Notes under the pieces: generated by a model
What the model was told of the DNA's origin: nothing
What the model saw: the letters and a program-made list of their open reading frames with translations, nothing else
Database searches by the model: none
DNA from: Hydrogenophaga taeniospiralis CCUG 15921
Lineage (GTDB): Bacteria > Pseudomonadota > Gammaproteobacteria > Burkholderiales > Burkholderiaceae_C
DNA length: 64,000 bases
Assembly: GCF_001592305.1 (NCBI RefSeq)
Contig: NZ_BCWR01000004.1
Coordinates: 248,001-312,000, forward strand
Direction: 5' to 3'
Made by a program: the position numbers and the translations under genes
Shown here: in pieces, positions 55,134-63,978 of the stretch
Numbering within the stretch: the first letter of the stretch is position 1
How the letters are laid out: every line of letters begins with the position of its first letter

Positions 55134-56525
55134 TTATTCCAGTACACCCAGCATGGCATCCACCGGGGCCGCGTCGCGCTGCGCCGAGGTGAGCCGGAAG
55201 TAGCCGTAGGCCAGCGCCATCAGGCCCAGGAACAGCACCGAGAGCATGGCGTTGAAGTACACCACCGCGAACAGGCAGACCAGGCCGCAGACCAGGGCGA
55301 TGCCAGGGAACAGCGGGTAGAACGGGGCGCGGAACGGGCGCTCCAGCAGGGGTTCGCTGGCGCGCAGCTTGAACAGCGCGGCCATGGAGATGATGTACAT
55401 CACCAGCGCGCCCAGCACGGCCATGGTGACGATGTTGGCGGTGAGCGGCAGGCCACCGAAGCTGACCCACTCGTCGCTGAAGACGGCGATCACGCCGATC
55501 ACGCCACCGCCCACCAGGGCGCGCACCGGGGTCTTGAAGCGCGGGTGCACCTTGGCGAAGTACGCGGGCAGGTAGCCGGCGCGGGCCAGGGCGAACATCT
55601 GGCGCGAGTAGCCCAGGATGATGCCGTGGAACGAGGCCACCAGGCCGAACAGGCCGATCCACACCAGCATGTGCAGCCAGGTGCTGGACTCGCCCACCAC
55701 CATCTTCATGGCCTGGGGCAGCGGGTCGTTGATGTTGGACAGCAGTTTCCAGTCGCCCACGCCACCGGCCATGATCATCACCAGGAAGGCCAGTGCCACC
55801 AAGGTGAGGATACCGGTGATGTAGGCCACGGGGATGGTGCGGCGCGGTTCCTTGGCTTCTTCGGCGGCCATGGCCGCGCCCTCGATGGCCAGGAAGAACC
55901 AGATGGCAAAGGGGATGGAGGCGAAGATGCCGGCCCAGGTACCCATGGTGAATTCGCTGGAACCGGCCCAGCCGTTGGCGGTGAAGTTGGCCATCGACCA
56001 GCCCGGTGCGACCACGCCGGCGAACACCAGCAGCTCGGCCACGGCCAGCAGGGTCACCACCAGCTCGAACATGGCGGCGATGCCCACGCCCAGGGCGTTG
56101 AGGGTGATGAAGATGGCGTAGGCGCCCAGCGCCGCCATCTTGGGGTCGAGCGAGGGGAACTGCAGCCCCAGGTAGGCGCCGATGGCCAGCGAGATCGCCG
56201 GCGGCGCGAAGACGAACTCCACCAGCGTGGCGAAACCCGCGATGAAGCCGCCGGTGGGGCCGAACGCGCGCCGGGCATAGGCGAAGGGGCCACCGGCGTG
56301 GGGAATGGCGGTGGACAGCTCGGTGAAGCTGAAGATGAAGGTGGTGTACATCAGCGCCACGAACACCGTGGCCACCAGGAAGCCCAGGGTGCCCGCGCTG
56401 GCCCAGCCGTAGCTCCAGCCGAAATACTCGCCCGAGATCACCAGACCGACGGCGATGCCCCAGAGGGAAAAGACGCCCAGCACGGGCTTGAGCTCGCGCG
56501 ATACCTGTTTGGGGGTGGTTGACAT
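55134..56525 (-). CDS. eat: Ethanolamine permease (APC family)
   Basis: A 463-residue amino acid/polyamine/organocation transporter with about twelve membrane helices. GIAVGLVISGEYFGWSYGW near residue 24 and SFTELSTAIPHAGGPFAYAR are typical of the Eat ethanolamine permease group. WFFLAIEGAAMAAEEAKEP is the conserved segment before helix 7. It is upstream of eutBC on the same strand, so it supplies their substrate. Confidence 0.93.
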   Translation of the reverse strand: MSTTPKQVSRELKPVLGVFSLWGIAVGLVISGEYFGWSYGWASAGTLGFLVATVFVALMYTTFIFSFTELSTAIPHAGGPFAYARRAFGPTGGFIAGFATLVEFVFAPPAISLAIGAYLGLQFPSLDPKMAALGAYAIFITLNALGVGIAAMFELVVTLLAVAELLVFAGVVAPGWSMANFTANGWAGSSEFTMGTWAGIFASIPFAIWFFLAIEGAAMAAEEAKEPRRTIPVAYITGILTLVALAFLVMIMAGGVGDWKLLSNINDPLPQAMKMVVGESSTWLHMLVWIGLFGLVASFHGIILGYSRQMFALARAGYLPAYFAKVHPRFKTPVRALVGGGVIGVIAVFSDEWVSFGGLPLTANIVTMAVLGALVMYIISMAALFKLRASEPLLERPFRAPFYPLFPGIALVCGLVCLFAVVYFNAMLSVLFLGLMALAYGYFRLTSAQRDAAPVDAMLGVLE

Positions 56526-56605
56526 GTTGTTGCTCGCATCCAGAGTCGCCCGAAACGGCTCGGGCAGCCTGGGGCGCAGTGTGTCCAATCCGGTGCGCCC
56601 GGCGG

Positions 56606-56660
56606 TATCCCGTTTGGGAAAGCGTCGGGGCCCGGCCTGCATTTTTTCCGATTCGGGATA
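56606..56660. promoter_or_regulatory. Long inverted repeat between eat and the AraC-type regulator gene
   Basis: TATCCCGTTTGGGAAA at 56606-56621 and TTTCCGATTCGGGATA at 56645-56660 are inverted copies matching at 13 of 16 positions, separated by 23 bases. The centre lies about 107 bases before the eat start and 115 before the regulator start, a fitting place for an AraC-type operator. Confidence 0.6.
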
Positions 56661-56747
56661 GCCCAGGTCGGGTTTTCCTGCAGAGCGCCCGGTGGCATGA
56701 AACTTGATACTCAGGCCCGGCTGGAACCCCGCCCCAAGGAGCACGCC

Positions 56748-57722
56748 ATGTTGGTGCAGTCCGACACCGCCGCCGCCTGCTTCCGCGTCAAACGCACGCA
56801 GGATGTGGACACCCACGCCCGCAACCTGGCCGCCTGGGAGCAGCACTACGAGCAGACGTCCGCGGGCGTGTTCAGCGGCGAGGTGCGCGAGCTGCTCGAC
56901 CACGACCTGCAGGTGTTCGAGGAGGTGGCCAACTGCGCCACCAACCAGCGCTGCCGGCCCTGGCACGGCGGGGTCTGGATCGGCCTGGCCGTGCCGGAAA
57001 CCGACAGCGGGCTGCGGTTCATGGGCCGCCCGACCAGCAGCCTGCAACTCATGCTGGCCTGTGGCGACACGCCTTTTGACCTCCAGGTGCCGGCCGGCCA
57101 CGGCCTCTACGGCCTGGTGCTGGACCAGGCGCAGCTGGTGCAACACGCCCAGGCGCTGCACCACCGGCCTTGGCCCGACGACTGGGCCGGTGTGCCGCAG
57201 GTGCAGGCACTCACGGCGCTGCAGCGCTACCGGCTGGTGGGGCTGGTGCGCGAGGTGCTGCGCAGCCTGCAGAGCCAGCCCGAAGTGCTGCACCACGCGG
57301 CCAGCCGGCGCACGCTGCGCGAAGCCTTGCTGACGGTGCTCAGCGACATCGTGATGCCACAGACGCTGAGCGAGGCCGTCAACCCCCGACAACAGCGGCG
57401 CCAGGAGTTGGTGCACCGGGTGCGGGAACTGGTGTTCGAACAGCCCGGCGAACCGCTGAGCGTGGCCGATCTGTGCACCCGCCTGCACGTGACGCGGCGG
57501 ACCCTGCAGAACTGTTTCCAGGAAGCGCTGGGCATGAGCCCGGCGAGCTACCTGCGCACCGTGCGGCTCAACGCGGTGCGGCGCGCCCTGCGCGAAGGAC
57601 CGCCCGCCACCACCATCGCCGACACCGCCGCGCGCTGGGGCTTCTGGCACATGGGCCACTTCTCGCAGGAATACAAGGCCCTGTTTGGCGAGACACCGTC
57701 GCAGACCCGACAGCAGGTGTGA
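56748..57722 (+). CDS. AraC-family regulator, EutR-like
   Basis: A 324-residue AraC protein. The ATG at 56748 is chosen because a CCAAGGAGCACGCC site stands before it; 56697 is a longer option without such a site. The C-terminal domain has two HTH units: LSVADLCTRLHVTRRTLQNCF and IADTAARWGFWHMGHFSQEYKALFGETPS. The N-terminal part holds WHGGVWIGLAV. It is divergent from eat and probably activates eat-eutBC with ethanolamine. Confidence 0.88.
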   Translation: MLVQSDTAAACFRVKRTQDVDTHARNLAAWEQHYEQTSAGVFSGEVRELLDHDLQVFEEVANCATNQRCRPWHGGVWIGLAVPETDSGLRFMGRPTSSLQLMLACGDTPFDLQVPAGHGLYGLVLDQAQLVQHAQALHHRPWPDDWAGVPQVQALTALQRYRLVGLVREVLRSLQSQPEVLHHAASRRTLREALLTVLSDIVMPQTLSEAVNPRQQRRQELVHRVRELVFEQPGEPLSVADLCTRLHVTRRTLQNCFQEALGMSPASYLRTVRLNAVRRALREGPPATTIADTAARWGFWHMGHFSQEYKALFGETPSQTRQQV

Positions 57723-57745
57723 TGTGACGAAGACACATGTCGAAC

Positions 57746-58651
57746 TCACTGCGCTCTTGATCCCCTGAAACGCAGTGCACTCACGACCAACGAGAAAGCC
57801 GGCGATGGCTGGCGCTTGCTCGGGTAATACAGGTGGTAGCCCGCAAACCTGGGGCACCAATCCTGCAGCACGCGCACGAGTCGACCGGCCGCCACATGCG
57901 TCATGACTTCATCCTCCGGTAGGAGAGAAATGCCCAACCCAGCCAGCGCAGCGTCGATCTGGGGCGGCGTGGTGTTGAAAATCAAAGGCCCATCCACGCG
58001 AACATTGAGCTTGCGGTCGCGCTTCGCGAAGTCCCACACATACAGCCCGCCAGAAGTGGGCATGCGCTGGTTGATGCACTGATGCCCTGTGAGGTCCGCG
58101 GGCGTCTTGGGAACGGAATGGGCGGTGAAGTAGTCGGGCGAGGCCACCACCGCCATCTGCAAGGGCGGGCCGATGGGCACGGCAATCATGTCTTTGTCGA
58201 TCGTGTCGCCCATTCGGACGCCAGCGTCGAACCGGTCGGCCACGATGTCGCGAAAACCATAGTTGACGTCGAACTCCAGCTTGATGTCCGGGTACTCGCG
58301 AAGCAGCGGCGTGAGCCTAGGGAGCAAAACACTGTGCAACACGTGGTCCCCGCATGTGATACGAACCGTGCCCGCAGGCTTGTCGCGCAATTCGGTCAAC
58401 GCGTCGAGCTCGGCCTCGATCTCGTCAAACCGATGACCAATGGCGTTCATGAGTCGCTCACCAGCGGACGTCGTTGCGACGCTGCGCGTGGTGCGGGTGA
58501 GCAGGCGGATTTCCAGTCTTTCTTCCAAGCCACGGATCGCCTGGCTGAGCGCCGACTGCGTCACGCCCAGCGCGCCGGCGGCCTTGGTGAAGCTGCCTTC
58601 ACGCGCTACGGTCACAAATGCCAGCAAGTCGTTGAGGTTGCGTCGGGCCAT
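57746..58651 (-). CDS. LysR-family regulator
   Basis: A 301-residue LysR regulator of the CrgA/DsdC-like branch. The HTH is DLLAFVTVAREGSFTKAAGA with TQSALSQAIRGLEERLEIRL. The effector domain begins with GTVRITCGDHVLHSVLLPRL. It is divergent from the alpha/beta hydrolase at 58780 and is likely its activator through the dyad at 58689-58703. Start set at 58651 by domain boundary. Confidence 0.9.
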   Translation of the reverse strand: MARRNLNDLLAFVTVAREGSFTKAAGALGVTQSALSQAIRGLEERLEIRLLTRTTRSVATTSAGERLMNAIGHRFDEIEAELDALTELRDKPAGTVRITCGDHVLHSVLLPRLTPLLREYPDIKLEFDVNYGFRDIVADRFDAGVRMGDTIDKDMIAVPIGPPLQMAVVASPDYFTAHSVPKTPADLTGHQCINQRMPTSGGLYVWDFAKRDRKLNVRVDGPLIFNTTPPQIDAALAGLGISLLPEDEVMTHVAAGRLVRVLQDWCPRFAGYHLYYPSKRQPSPAFSLVVSALRFRGSRAQ

Positions 58652-58688
58652 GGCGACTTCTGCTCCTGATTGATTAGCTCCGTTAATA

Positions 58689-58703
58689 GATGCATTAAGC
58701 ATC
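58689..58703. promoter_or_regulatory. Perfect dyad GATGC-N5-GCATC, candidate LysR operator
   Basis: GATGC-ATTAA-GCATC lies 38 bases before the LysR start and 77 before the hydrolase start, in an AT-rich patch. Spacing fits the T-N11-A type dyad of LysR regulators. Confidence 0.55.
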
Positions 58704-58779
58704 CATTACCTAGTCAATGTCCATGTGGCTCGGCAAACTTCCCTCCAAGGTCCACTCAACGTCACAGGAGCATCGAACC

Positions 58780-59931
58780 ATGAAAACCCACTCGCTTGTC
58801 AACATCGGTCTCAACGCATTGCAGGAGCAGGAAGGCAAGACCTCTGGCCGCCGCCAGTTTCTGAGGATCACCGGCTCGGGTGTAGCCGCGCTGGGCTTGA
58901 TGTCCGCAACCGCTGGCGAGGCCTTCGCAACCGCGCCGCCGAAGAGCAAACCCTTGGCCAATGGAGCCGACAACTTCTACACGAGCGACCTGGTCACCGT
59001 GCGCAAGGTCAGCTTCAAGAATCAGTACCAGATGACCGTTGCGGGCAACCTCTTCGTTCCCAAGGCACCGGACCGCCAGAAGCGCAGTCCAGCCATCGTC
59101 GTGGGTCACCCCATGGGCGCGGTGAAAGAACAAAGCGCCAACCTGTATGCCACCAAGATGGCGGAACAGGGCTTCGTGACCCTCTCGCTGGATCTGCCTT
59201 TCTGGGGCGGCAGCGAAGGCCAGCCACGCAATGCGGTCTCGCCCGACATGTACGCCGAGAGCTTCAGCGTGGCGGTCGACTTCCTGGGCAACCAGTCGTT
59301 CGTGGACCCCCAGCAGATCGGTGCCATCGGCGTGTGCGGCAGCGGCAGTTTTGTCATCAGCGCGGCCAAGATCGACCCGCGCATGAAAGCCATTGCCACG
59401 GTGAGCATGTACGACATGGGTGCAGCCAACCGCAACGCGCTCAACCACTCGCAGACGGTCGAGCAACGCAAACAGATCATCGCAACGGCCGCCGCGCAAC
59501 GCCAGATCGAGTTCAATGGCGGCGCCGTCCAGTACACCGGCGGCACGGTGCTCCAGCTCACCGCAGACACGCATCCCATCCAACGCGAGTTCTTTGACTT
59601 CTACCGCACCCCACGCGGAGAATTCACACCCAGGGGCGCATCGGCGCGAACCACCACGCAACCGACGCTGACCAGCAACGTGAAGTTCATGAACTTCTAC
59701 CCGTTCAACGACATCGAGACGATCTCGCCGCGGCCCATGCTGTTCATCACGGGCGACCAGGCACACTCAAAAGAGTTCAGCGAAGACGCCTACAAGCGCG
59801 CGGCCGAGCCGAAAGAACTGCACATCGTTCCAGGTGCCGGTCACGTGGACCTGTACGACCGCGTGCCCTTGATTCCGTTTGACAAGCTGACCGCGTTCTT
59901 CAACAAGCACCTCGCCCGGGCCAGCACCTGA
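58780..59931 (+). CDS. Tat-exported alpha/beta hydrolase
   Basis: A 383-residue protein. The ATG at 58780 has an AGGAG site and leads to a twin-arginine signal, SGRRQFLRITGSGVAALG. The mature part has the hydrolase strand SPAIVVGHPMGAVKEQ, a nucleophile region AIGVCGSGSFVISAAK, where the elbow is G-S-G-S-F, and the late His in GAGHVDLYDRV. It resembles YcjY/DLH-type hydrolases paired with LysR regulators. Substrate unknown. Confidence 0.82.
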   Translation: MKTHSLVNIGLNALQEQEGKTSGRRQFLRITGSGVAALGLMSATAGEAFATAPPKSKPLANGADNFYTSDLVTVRKVSFKNQYQMTVAGNLFVPKAPDRQKRSPAIVVGHPMGAVKEQSANLYATKMAEQGFVTLSLDLPFWGGSEGQPRNAVSPDMYAESFSVAVDFLGNQSFVDPQQIGAIGVCGSGSFVISAAKIDPRMKAIATVSMYDMGAANRNALNHSQTVEQRKQIIATAAAQRQIEFNGGAVQYTGGTVLQLTADTHPIQREFFDFYRTPRGEFTPRGASARTTTQPTLTSNVKFMNFYPFNDIETISPRPMLFITGDQAHSKEFSEDAYKRAAEPKELHIVPGAGHVDLYDRVPLIPFDKLTAFFNKHLARAST

Positions 59932-60500
59932 TGTCGACCCAGACGATCACCGCGACCCGGAAGTCGGCGCGCGACCAGCACCAGGTTGCGCCGAAGCCCG
60001 CCCGCCGGGGAGGCGTCTTGGCGTTGTTCGCCGCCTGGATGCTCGTGTTGGCCAGCACCGTGGATCTCGATGCGGCCGGCCAAGGCACCCGAACGCCGGC
60101 CTCTGGATCTTTCAATGCAACACCCGCGAGACAGGCCTCCACCATGAAGCTTCAAATGACCGCGGACGGCTCCGTGGTGGCGACCGCAACACTCGACAAC
60201 AACGACAGTGCCCGTGATTTCGCGGCGCTGCTGCCGCTGAACCTGACGCTGAAGGACTACGCGGCGACCGAGAAAATCGCAGACCTGCCCCGAGCCCTGT
60301 CGCTCAAAGGCGCCCCTGCGGCCTATACGCCTTTGGCCGGCGACCTCAGCTTCTACGCACCCTGGGGCAATCTCGCCATCTTCTACAAGGACGGCCACCT
60401 CTCGAGCGGACTGGTCCGTCTCGGGCGGATCGATTCAGGGCTGGATGCCATCCGGCGCACAGGGGCGATTGCCGTGAGAATCGAACTGGTTCGACCGTGA
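59931..60500 (+). CDS. Cyclophilin-like fold protein with N-terminal membrane anchor or signal
   Basis: A 189-residue protein whose start overlaps the preceding stop (TGATG). It has a basic N-terminus and a hydrophobic segment (LALFAAWMLVLAST), then a cyclophilin-like domain: LDNNDSARDFAALLPLNLTLKDYAATEKI, with LSLKGAP and GNLAIFYKDG. This fold (Cyclophil_like family) often accompanies LysR-controlled oxidoreductase or hydrolase genes; its role is unknown. It probably works outside the cytoplasm with the hydrolase. Confidence 0.78.
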   Translation: MSTQTITATRKSARDQHQVAPKPARRGGVLALFAAWMLVLASTVDLDAAGQGTRTPASGSFNATPARQASTMKLQMTADGSVVATATLDNNDSARDFAALLPLNLTLKDYAATEKIADLPRALSLKGAPAAYTPLAGDLSFYAPWGNLAIFYKDGHLSSGLVRLGRIDSGLDAIRRTGAIAVRIELVRP

Positions 60501-60580
60501 TCAGGCTTTATGCCGATCTGATTTTTCTCGGCAGTGCACTGACTGGAGGTTTCAGACGGCCAATTCAGCGCCCAATTACT

Positions 60581-60625
60581 CAATAATTAATTGATCAAAC
60601 ATAGTTTTGATTGATTGTGTTTAAT
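60581..60625. promoter_or_regulatory. AT-rich promoter region with dyad before the LysE/ArgO gene
   Basis: This 45-base patch is far more AT-rich than its surroundings and contains TTGATCAAAC and GTTTTGATTGA as an imperfect inverted pair around CATA. It is the probable promoter and operator of the exporter. ArgP-type control is possible, since ArgP regulates argO elsewhere. Confidence 0.45.
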
Positions 60626-60709
60626 TTACCCTCCGGGGCGAGCACACTCCGCACCATTGATCCCGACCCTGCCTGGGTGGGCCATCCACGGTTTCCGGAG
60701 CAGATTGCT

Positions 60710-61357
60710 ATGTCCCTCGCTTTTCCCACCTTCACCGCCGGCATGGTGCTGAGCATGTCGCTGATCATGGCGATCGGCCCGCAAAACGCCCATGTGCTGC
60801 GCATGGGCCTGCAGCGCCAGCATCTGTGGCTTACCGTGGCGGTGTGCGCGCTGTCCGACGTGGTGTTGATCTCGCTGGGCGTGCTCGGTCTGGCCCAGCT
60901 CGGCGGCTTGTCGGACAAGCTGCACGGCGCCCTGGTGGGGGCCGGCATGCTGTTCCTCACGGTGTACGGCTGGCAGGCGTTCCAGCGGTTTCTGCGCCCC
61001 GGCGCGCTGCCCGGCGCCCCGGGCGATACCCCCGCAGGGCCCATCGCGCCGGCGGCCGAGCCGGTCTCGCGCCGCCGGGCGGTGCTGTCGGCCCTGGCGT
61101 TTTCCTGGCTCAACCCGCACGCCTGGCTCGACACGGCCGTGCTGATCGGTTCGGCTTCCCTGGCCTATGGGCAGCGCAGCGCCGTGTTCGGCCTGGGCGC
61201 CGCGGCGGGCTCGGTGGTGTGGTTCTTCGCGCTGGGCGCGGCCGCGTTCTGGCTCGGCCGCCGGCTCAACTCGCTGCAGGTCTGGCGCGCGCTCGACGGC
61301 CTGGTCGCGCTCATGATGTGGGGCACGGCGGGCTGGCTGCTGGCGTCGCTGTTCTGA
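60710..61357 (+). CDS. LysE/ArgO-family amino acid exporter
   Basis: A 215-residue membrane protein with six hydrophobic segments. The family motif is MAIGPQNAHVLRMGL near residue 18, and LSALAFSWLNPHAWLDTAVLIG is the second conserved stretch. Such carriers export basic amino acids (lysine, arginine). The ATG at 60710 has a CCGGAG site. It is followed by lysine-degrading davB and davA, which suggests a shared lysine context. Confidence 0.88.
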   Translation: MSLAFPTFTAGMVLSMSLIMAIGPQNAHVLRMGLQRQHLWLTVAVCALSDVVLISLGVLGLAQLGGLSDKLHGALVGAGMLFLTVYGWQAFQRFLRPGALPGAPGDTPAGPIAPAAEPVSRRRAVLSALAFSWLNPHAWLDTAVLIGSASLAYGQRSAVFGLGAAAGSVVWFFALGAAAFWLGRRLNSLQVWRALDGLVALMMWGTAGWLLASLF

Positions 61358-61458
61358 GAGGCTGAGAGTTTGCCGCGCGGCCCCAGCCCGCGCGCCCACC
61401 CGTTGCACCGCCGACGAAGACCGACCAAACTGCCCGCTGACGATCCGAAAGACTGCCC

Positions 61459-63132
61459 ATGACCGCCCCCCGCACCGCCGACGCCCCCGTCACCATCTTC
61501 GGCCCGGACTTTCCGTTTGCCTTCGACGACTGGATCACCCACCCGCAGGGGCTGGGCGAGCTGCCGCCCGAGCGGCTGGGCAGCGAGGTCGCCATCGTGG
61601 GCGCGGGCATGGCCGGCATGGTGGCCGCCTACGAGCTGATGAAGCTGGGCCTCAAGCCCGTGGTCTACGAGGCCTCGCGCATGGGCGGGCGGCTGCGCTC
61701 GCAGCCGTTCGAAGGCGGCCAGGGTGTGGTGGCCGAACTCGGCGGCATGCGCTTCCCGGCGTCGAGCACGGCGTTTTTTCACTACGTGAACCGGCTCGAC
61801 CTGCAGACCCGGCCCTTCCCCAACCCGCTCACCCCCGCCGCGGGCTGCACCGTGATCGATCTCGAAGGCCAGACGCATTGGGCGCGTGGCCTGAGCGACC
61901 TGCCGCCGCTGTTTGCCGAGGTGGCCGAGGCCTGGGCCCGCGCGCTCGAAGACGGCGCCGGTTTCAGCGGCCTGCAGCAGGCGCTGCGCGAGCGCGACGT
62001 ACCGCGCCTCAAAGCCCTGTGGGACCGACTGGTGCCGCTGTGGGACGACCGCACGTTTTACGACTTCGTGGCGCAGTCGCCGGCGTTTGCCGCGCTCTCG
62101 TTCCGCCACCGCGAGGTGTTTGGCCAAGTGGGTTTCGGCACCGGCGGCTGGGACTCGGACTTTCCCAACTCCATGCTGGAGATCCTGCGCGTGGTGCTGA
62201 CCGGCTGCGATGAAAACCAGCACCTGATCGTGGGCGGCGCCCAGCAAGTGCCCGTGGGCCTGTGGCACCACGCGCCCGCCGCGCACGAACTGCGCCACTG
62301 GCCGGCGGGAACCACGCTGGCCAGCCTGCACCAGGGCGCGCCGCGACACGGTGTGACCGCCATCGCACGCGCAGCCGACGGCCAGCTCGCGCTGACCGAC
62401 ACCTGGAGCAACACGCGCCACTACCCGGCCGCGCTCACCACCTGCCAGAGCTGGCTGCTAACCACGCAGATCGCGGTGGAAGAGACCCTGTTTTCGCAGA
62501 AGCACTGGATGGCGCTGGACCGCACCCGCTACATGCAGTCGAGCAAGACCTTCGTCATGGTCGACCGCCCGTTCTGGAACGACCTGAAGGCCAACGGCTG
62601 GCCCACCCTGGGCATGACGCTCACCGACCGCCTCACGCGCGGCACCTACCTGTTCGACAACGGCCCGGACAAGCCGGGCGTGATCTGCCTCTCCTACGCC
62701 TGGATGGGCGACGCGCTCAAGATGCTGCCGCACGACACACACAAACGCGTGCAGCTCGCGCTCTCGGCGCTGCAGAAGATCTACCCCGACGTGGACATCG
62801 CCAGCCACATCGTGGGCGACCCGATCAGCGTGTCCTGGGAAGCCGACCCGCATTTCCTCGGTGCCTTCAAAGGCGCCCTGCCCGGCCACTACCGCTACAA
62901 CCACCGCATGTACAGCCACTTCATGCAGGACGCCTTTCCAGCGGCCGAGCGAGGCATCTTCATCGCGGGCGACGATGTGTCGTGGACGCCGGCCTGGGTC
63001 GAGGGCGCGGTACAGACCTCGCTCAACGCGGTCTGGGGCATCGTGCGCCACCTGGGCGGACGGTGCCACGCGGCCAACCCGGGGCCGGGCGATGTTTTCG
63101 CACAGATCGGCCCCATGGCCTTGCCCGACTGA
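61459..63132 (+). CDS. davB: L-lysine 2-monooxygenase
   Basis: A 557-residue flavin amine oxidase-type enzyme. It opens with TIFGPDFPFAFDDWITHP and the FAD motif AIVGAGMAGMVAAYELMKLG. AELGGMRFPASSTAF, FGQVGFGTGGWDSDFPNSML and the C-terminal GIFIAGDDVSWTPAWVEGAV follow. These stretches closely match Pseudomonas DavB, which converts lysine to 5-aminovaleramide, CO2 and water. It is a specific match compared with tryptophan 2-monooxygenase. davA follows 21 bases later. Confidence 0.93.
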   Translation: MTAPRTADAPVTIFGPDFPFAFDDWITHPQGLGELPPERLGSEVAIVGAGMAGMVAAYELMKLGLKPVVYEASRMGGRLRSQPFEGGQGVVAELGGMRFPASSTAFFHYVNRLDLQTRPFPNPLTPAAGCTVIDLEGQTHWARGLSDLPPLFAEVAEAWARALEDGAGFSGLQQALRERDVPRLKALWDRLVPLWDDRTFYDFVAQSPAFAALSFRHREVFGQVGFGTGGWDSDFPNSMLEILRVVLTGCDENQHLIVGGAQQVPVGLWHHAPAAHELRHWPAGTTLASLHQGAPRHGVTAIARAADGQLALTDTWSNTRHYPAALTTCQSWLLTTQIAVEETLFSQKHWMALDRTRYMQSSKTFVMVDRPFWNDLKANGWPTLGMTLTDRLTRGTYLFDNGPDKPGVICLSYAWMGDALKMLPHDTHKRVQLALSALQKIYPDVDIASHIVGDPISVSWEADPHFLGAFKGALPGHYRYNHRMYSHFMQDAFPAAERGIFIAGDDVSWTPAWVEGAVQTSLNAVWGIVRHLGGRCHAANPGPGDVFAQIGPMALPD

Positions 63133-63153
63133 CGGCCCCCAGCCGCTGATCCC

Positions 63154-63978
63154 ATGAACACCGAACCGCTCACCCTTGCCCTCTGGCAAACCCCCTACGC
63201 AGCCACCCCGGCCGAGGCGCTGCAACGACTCGACGACGCGGCAGCCCGGGCCCGCGTGCAGGGTGCACAGCTCCTGGTGTGCCCCGAGATGGGCCTCACC
63301 GGCTACGCCATCGGCGCCGAACGTGTGCAGGCCCTGGCCGAGCCGGCCGATGGCGCGCTGGCGCAGGCGGTGGCGGCCACCGCGCAGCGCCATGGCGTCG
63401 CCATCGTCTACGGCTACGCCGAGCACCACCCGCAAGGAAAGCCCTTCAACGCCGTGCAGGCCATCGGCCCCGATGGTCAGTCGCTCGCCCGTTACCGCAA
63501 GACCCACCTCTACGGCGCCATGGACCGCGCACAGTTCAGCGCGGGCGACGCGGCCTCGCAGGTGTTCGTCTGGCGCGGCTGGCACCTGGGCCTGCTGATC
63601 TGCTACGACGTGGAGTTTCCCGAGACCGTGCGCCTGCTGGCGCTGCAGGGAGTGGACGCGGTGCTGGTGCCCACGGCCAACATGGCGGCGTTCGACGAGG
63701 TGCCGAATCTGTTGGTGCCCGCGCGCGCCTGCGAAAACCGGGTGTTCGTGGCCTACGCCAACGCCTGCGGCCAGGAAAACGGCATCCGCTACGGTGGCCT
63801 GAGCACCGTGGCCGGCGCCACGGGTGCGGTGCTGGCGCGCGCCGGGCGCGGTGAGGAACTGCTGCGGGTGACGCTGGACCCGGGCGCCCTGGCCGCGGCG
63901 CGCGGGCACCCCTATCTGGAGAACCGGCGCAGCGGGCTGTACGGCCCGCTCAGCAGCCCTCCGTCAGCCCCGGTTTAG
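63154..63978 (+). CDS. davA: 5-aminovaleramide amidohydrolase (nitrilase superfamily)
   Basis: A 274-residue carbon-nitrogen hydrolase. The catalytic triad is Glu in CPEMGLTGYAIG, Lys in YRKTHLYG and Cys in LLICYDVEFPE. The rest matches DavA (ILVPTANM-like VLVPTANMAAFDE, and ARACENRVFVAYANACGQE). It hydrolyses 5-aminovaleramide to 5-aminovalerate. The later davT and davD genes are not in the window. Confidence 0.92.
   Translation: MNTEPLTLALWQTPYAATPAEALQRLDDAAARARVQGAQLLVCPEMGLTGYAIGAERVQALAEPADGALAQAVAATAQRHGVAIVYGYAEHHPQGKPFNAVQAIGPDGQSLARYRKTHLYGAMDRAQFSAGDAASQVFVWRGWHLGLLICYDVEFPETVRLLALQGVDAVLVPTANMAAFDEVPNLLVPARACENRVFVAYANACGQENGIRYGGLSTVAGATGAVLARAGRGEELLRVTLDPGALAAARGHPYLENRRSGLYGPLSSPPSAPV

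Noticed and set aside
60501..60709. A short gene in the gap before the LysE/ArgO gene
   Set aside because: The gap is AT-rich with dyads and has no start codon with a ribosome site followed by a coding-like frame; it looks like a promoter region.
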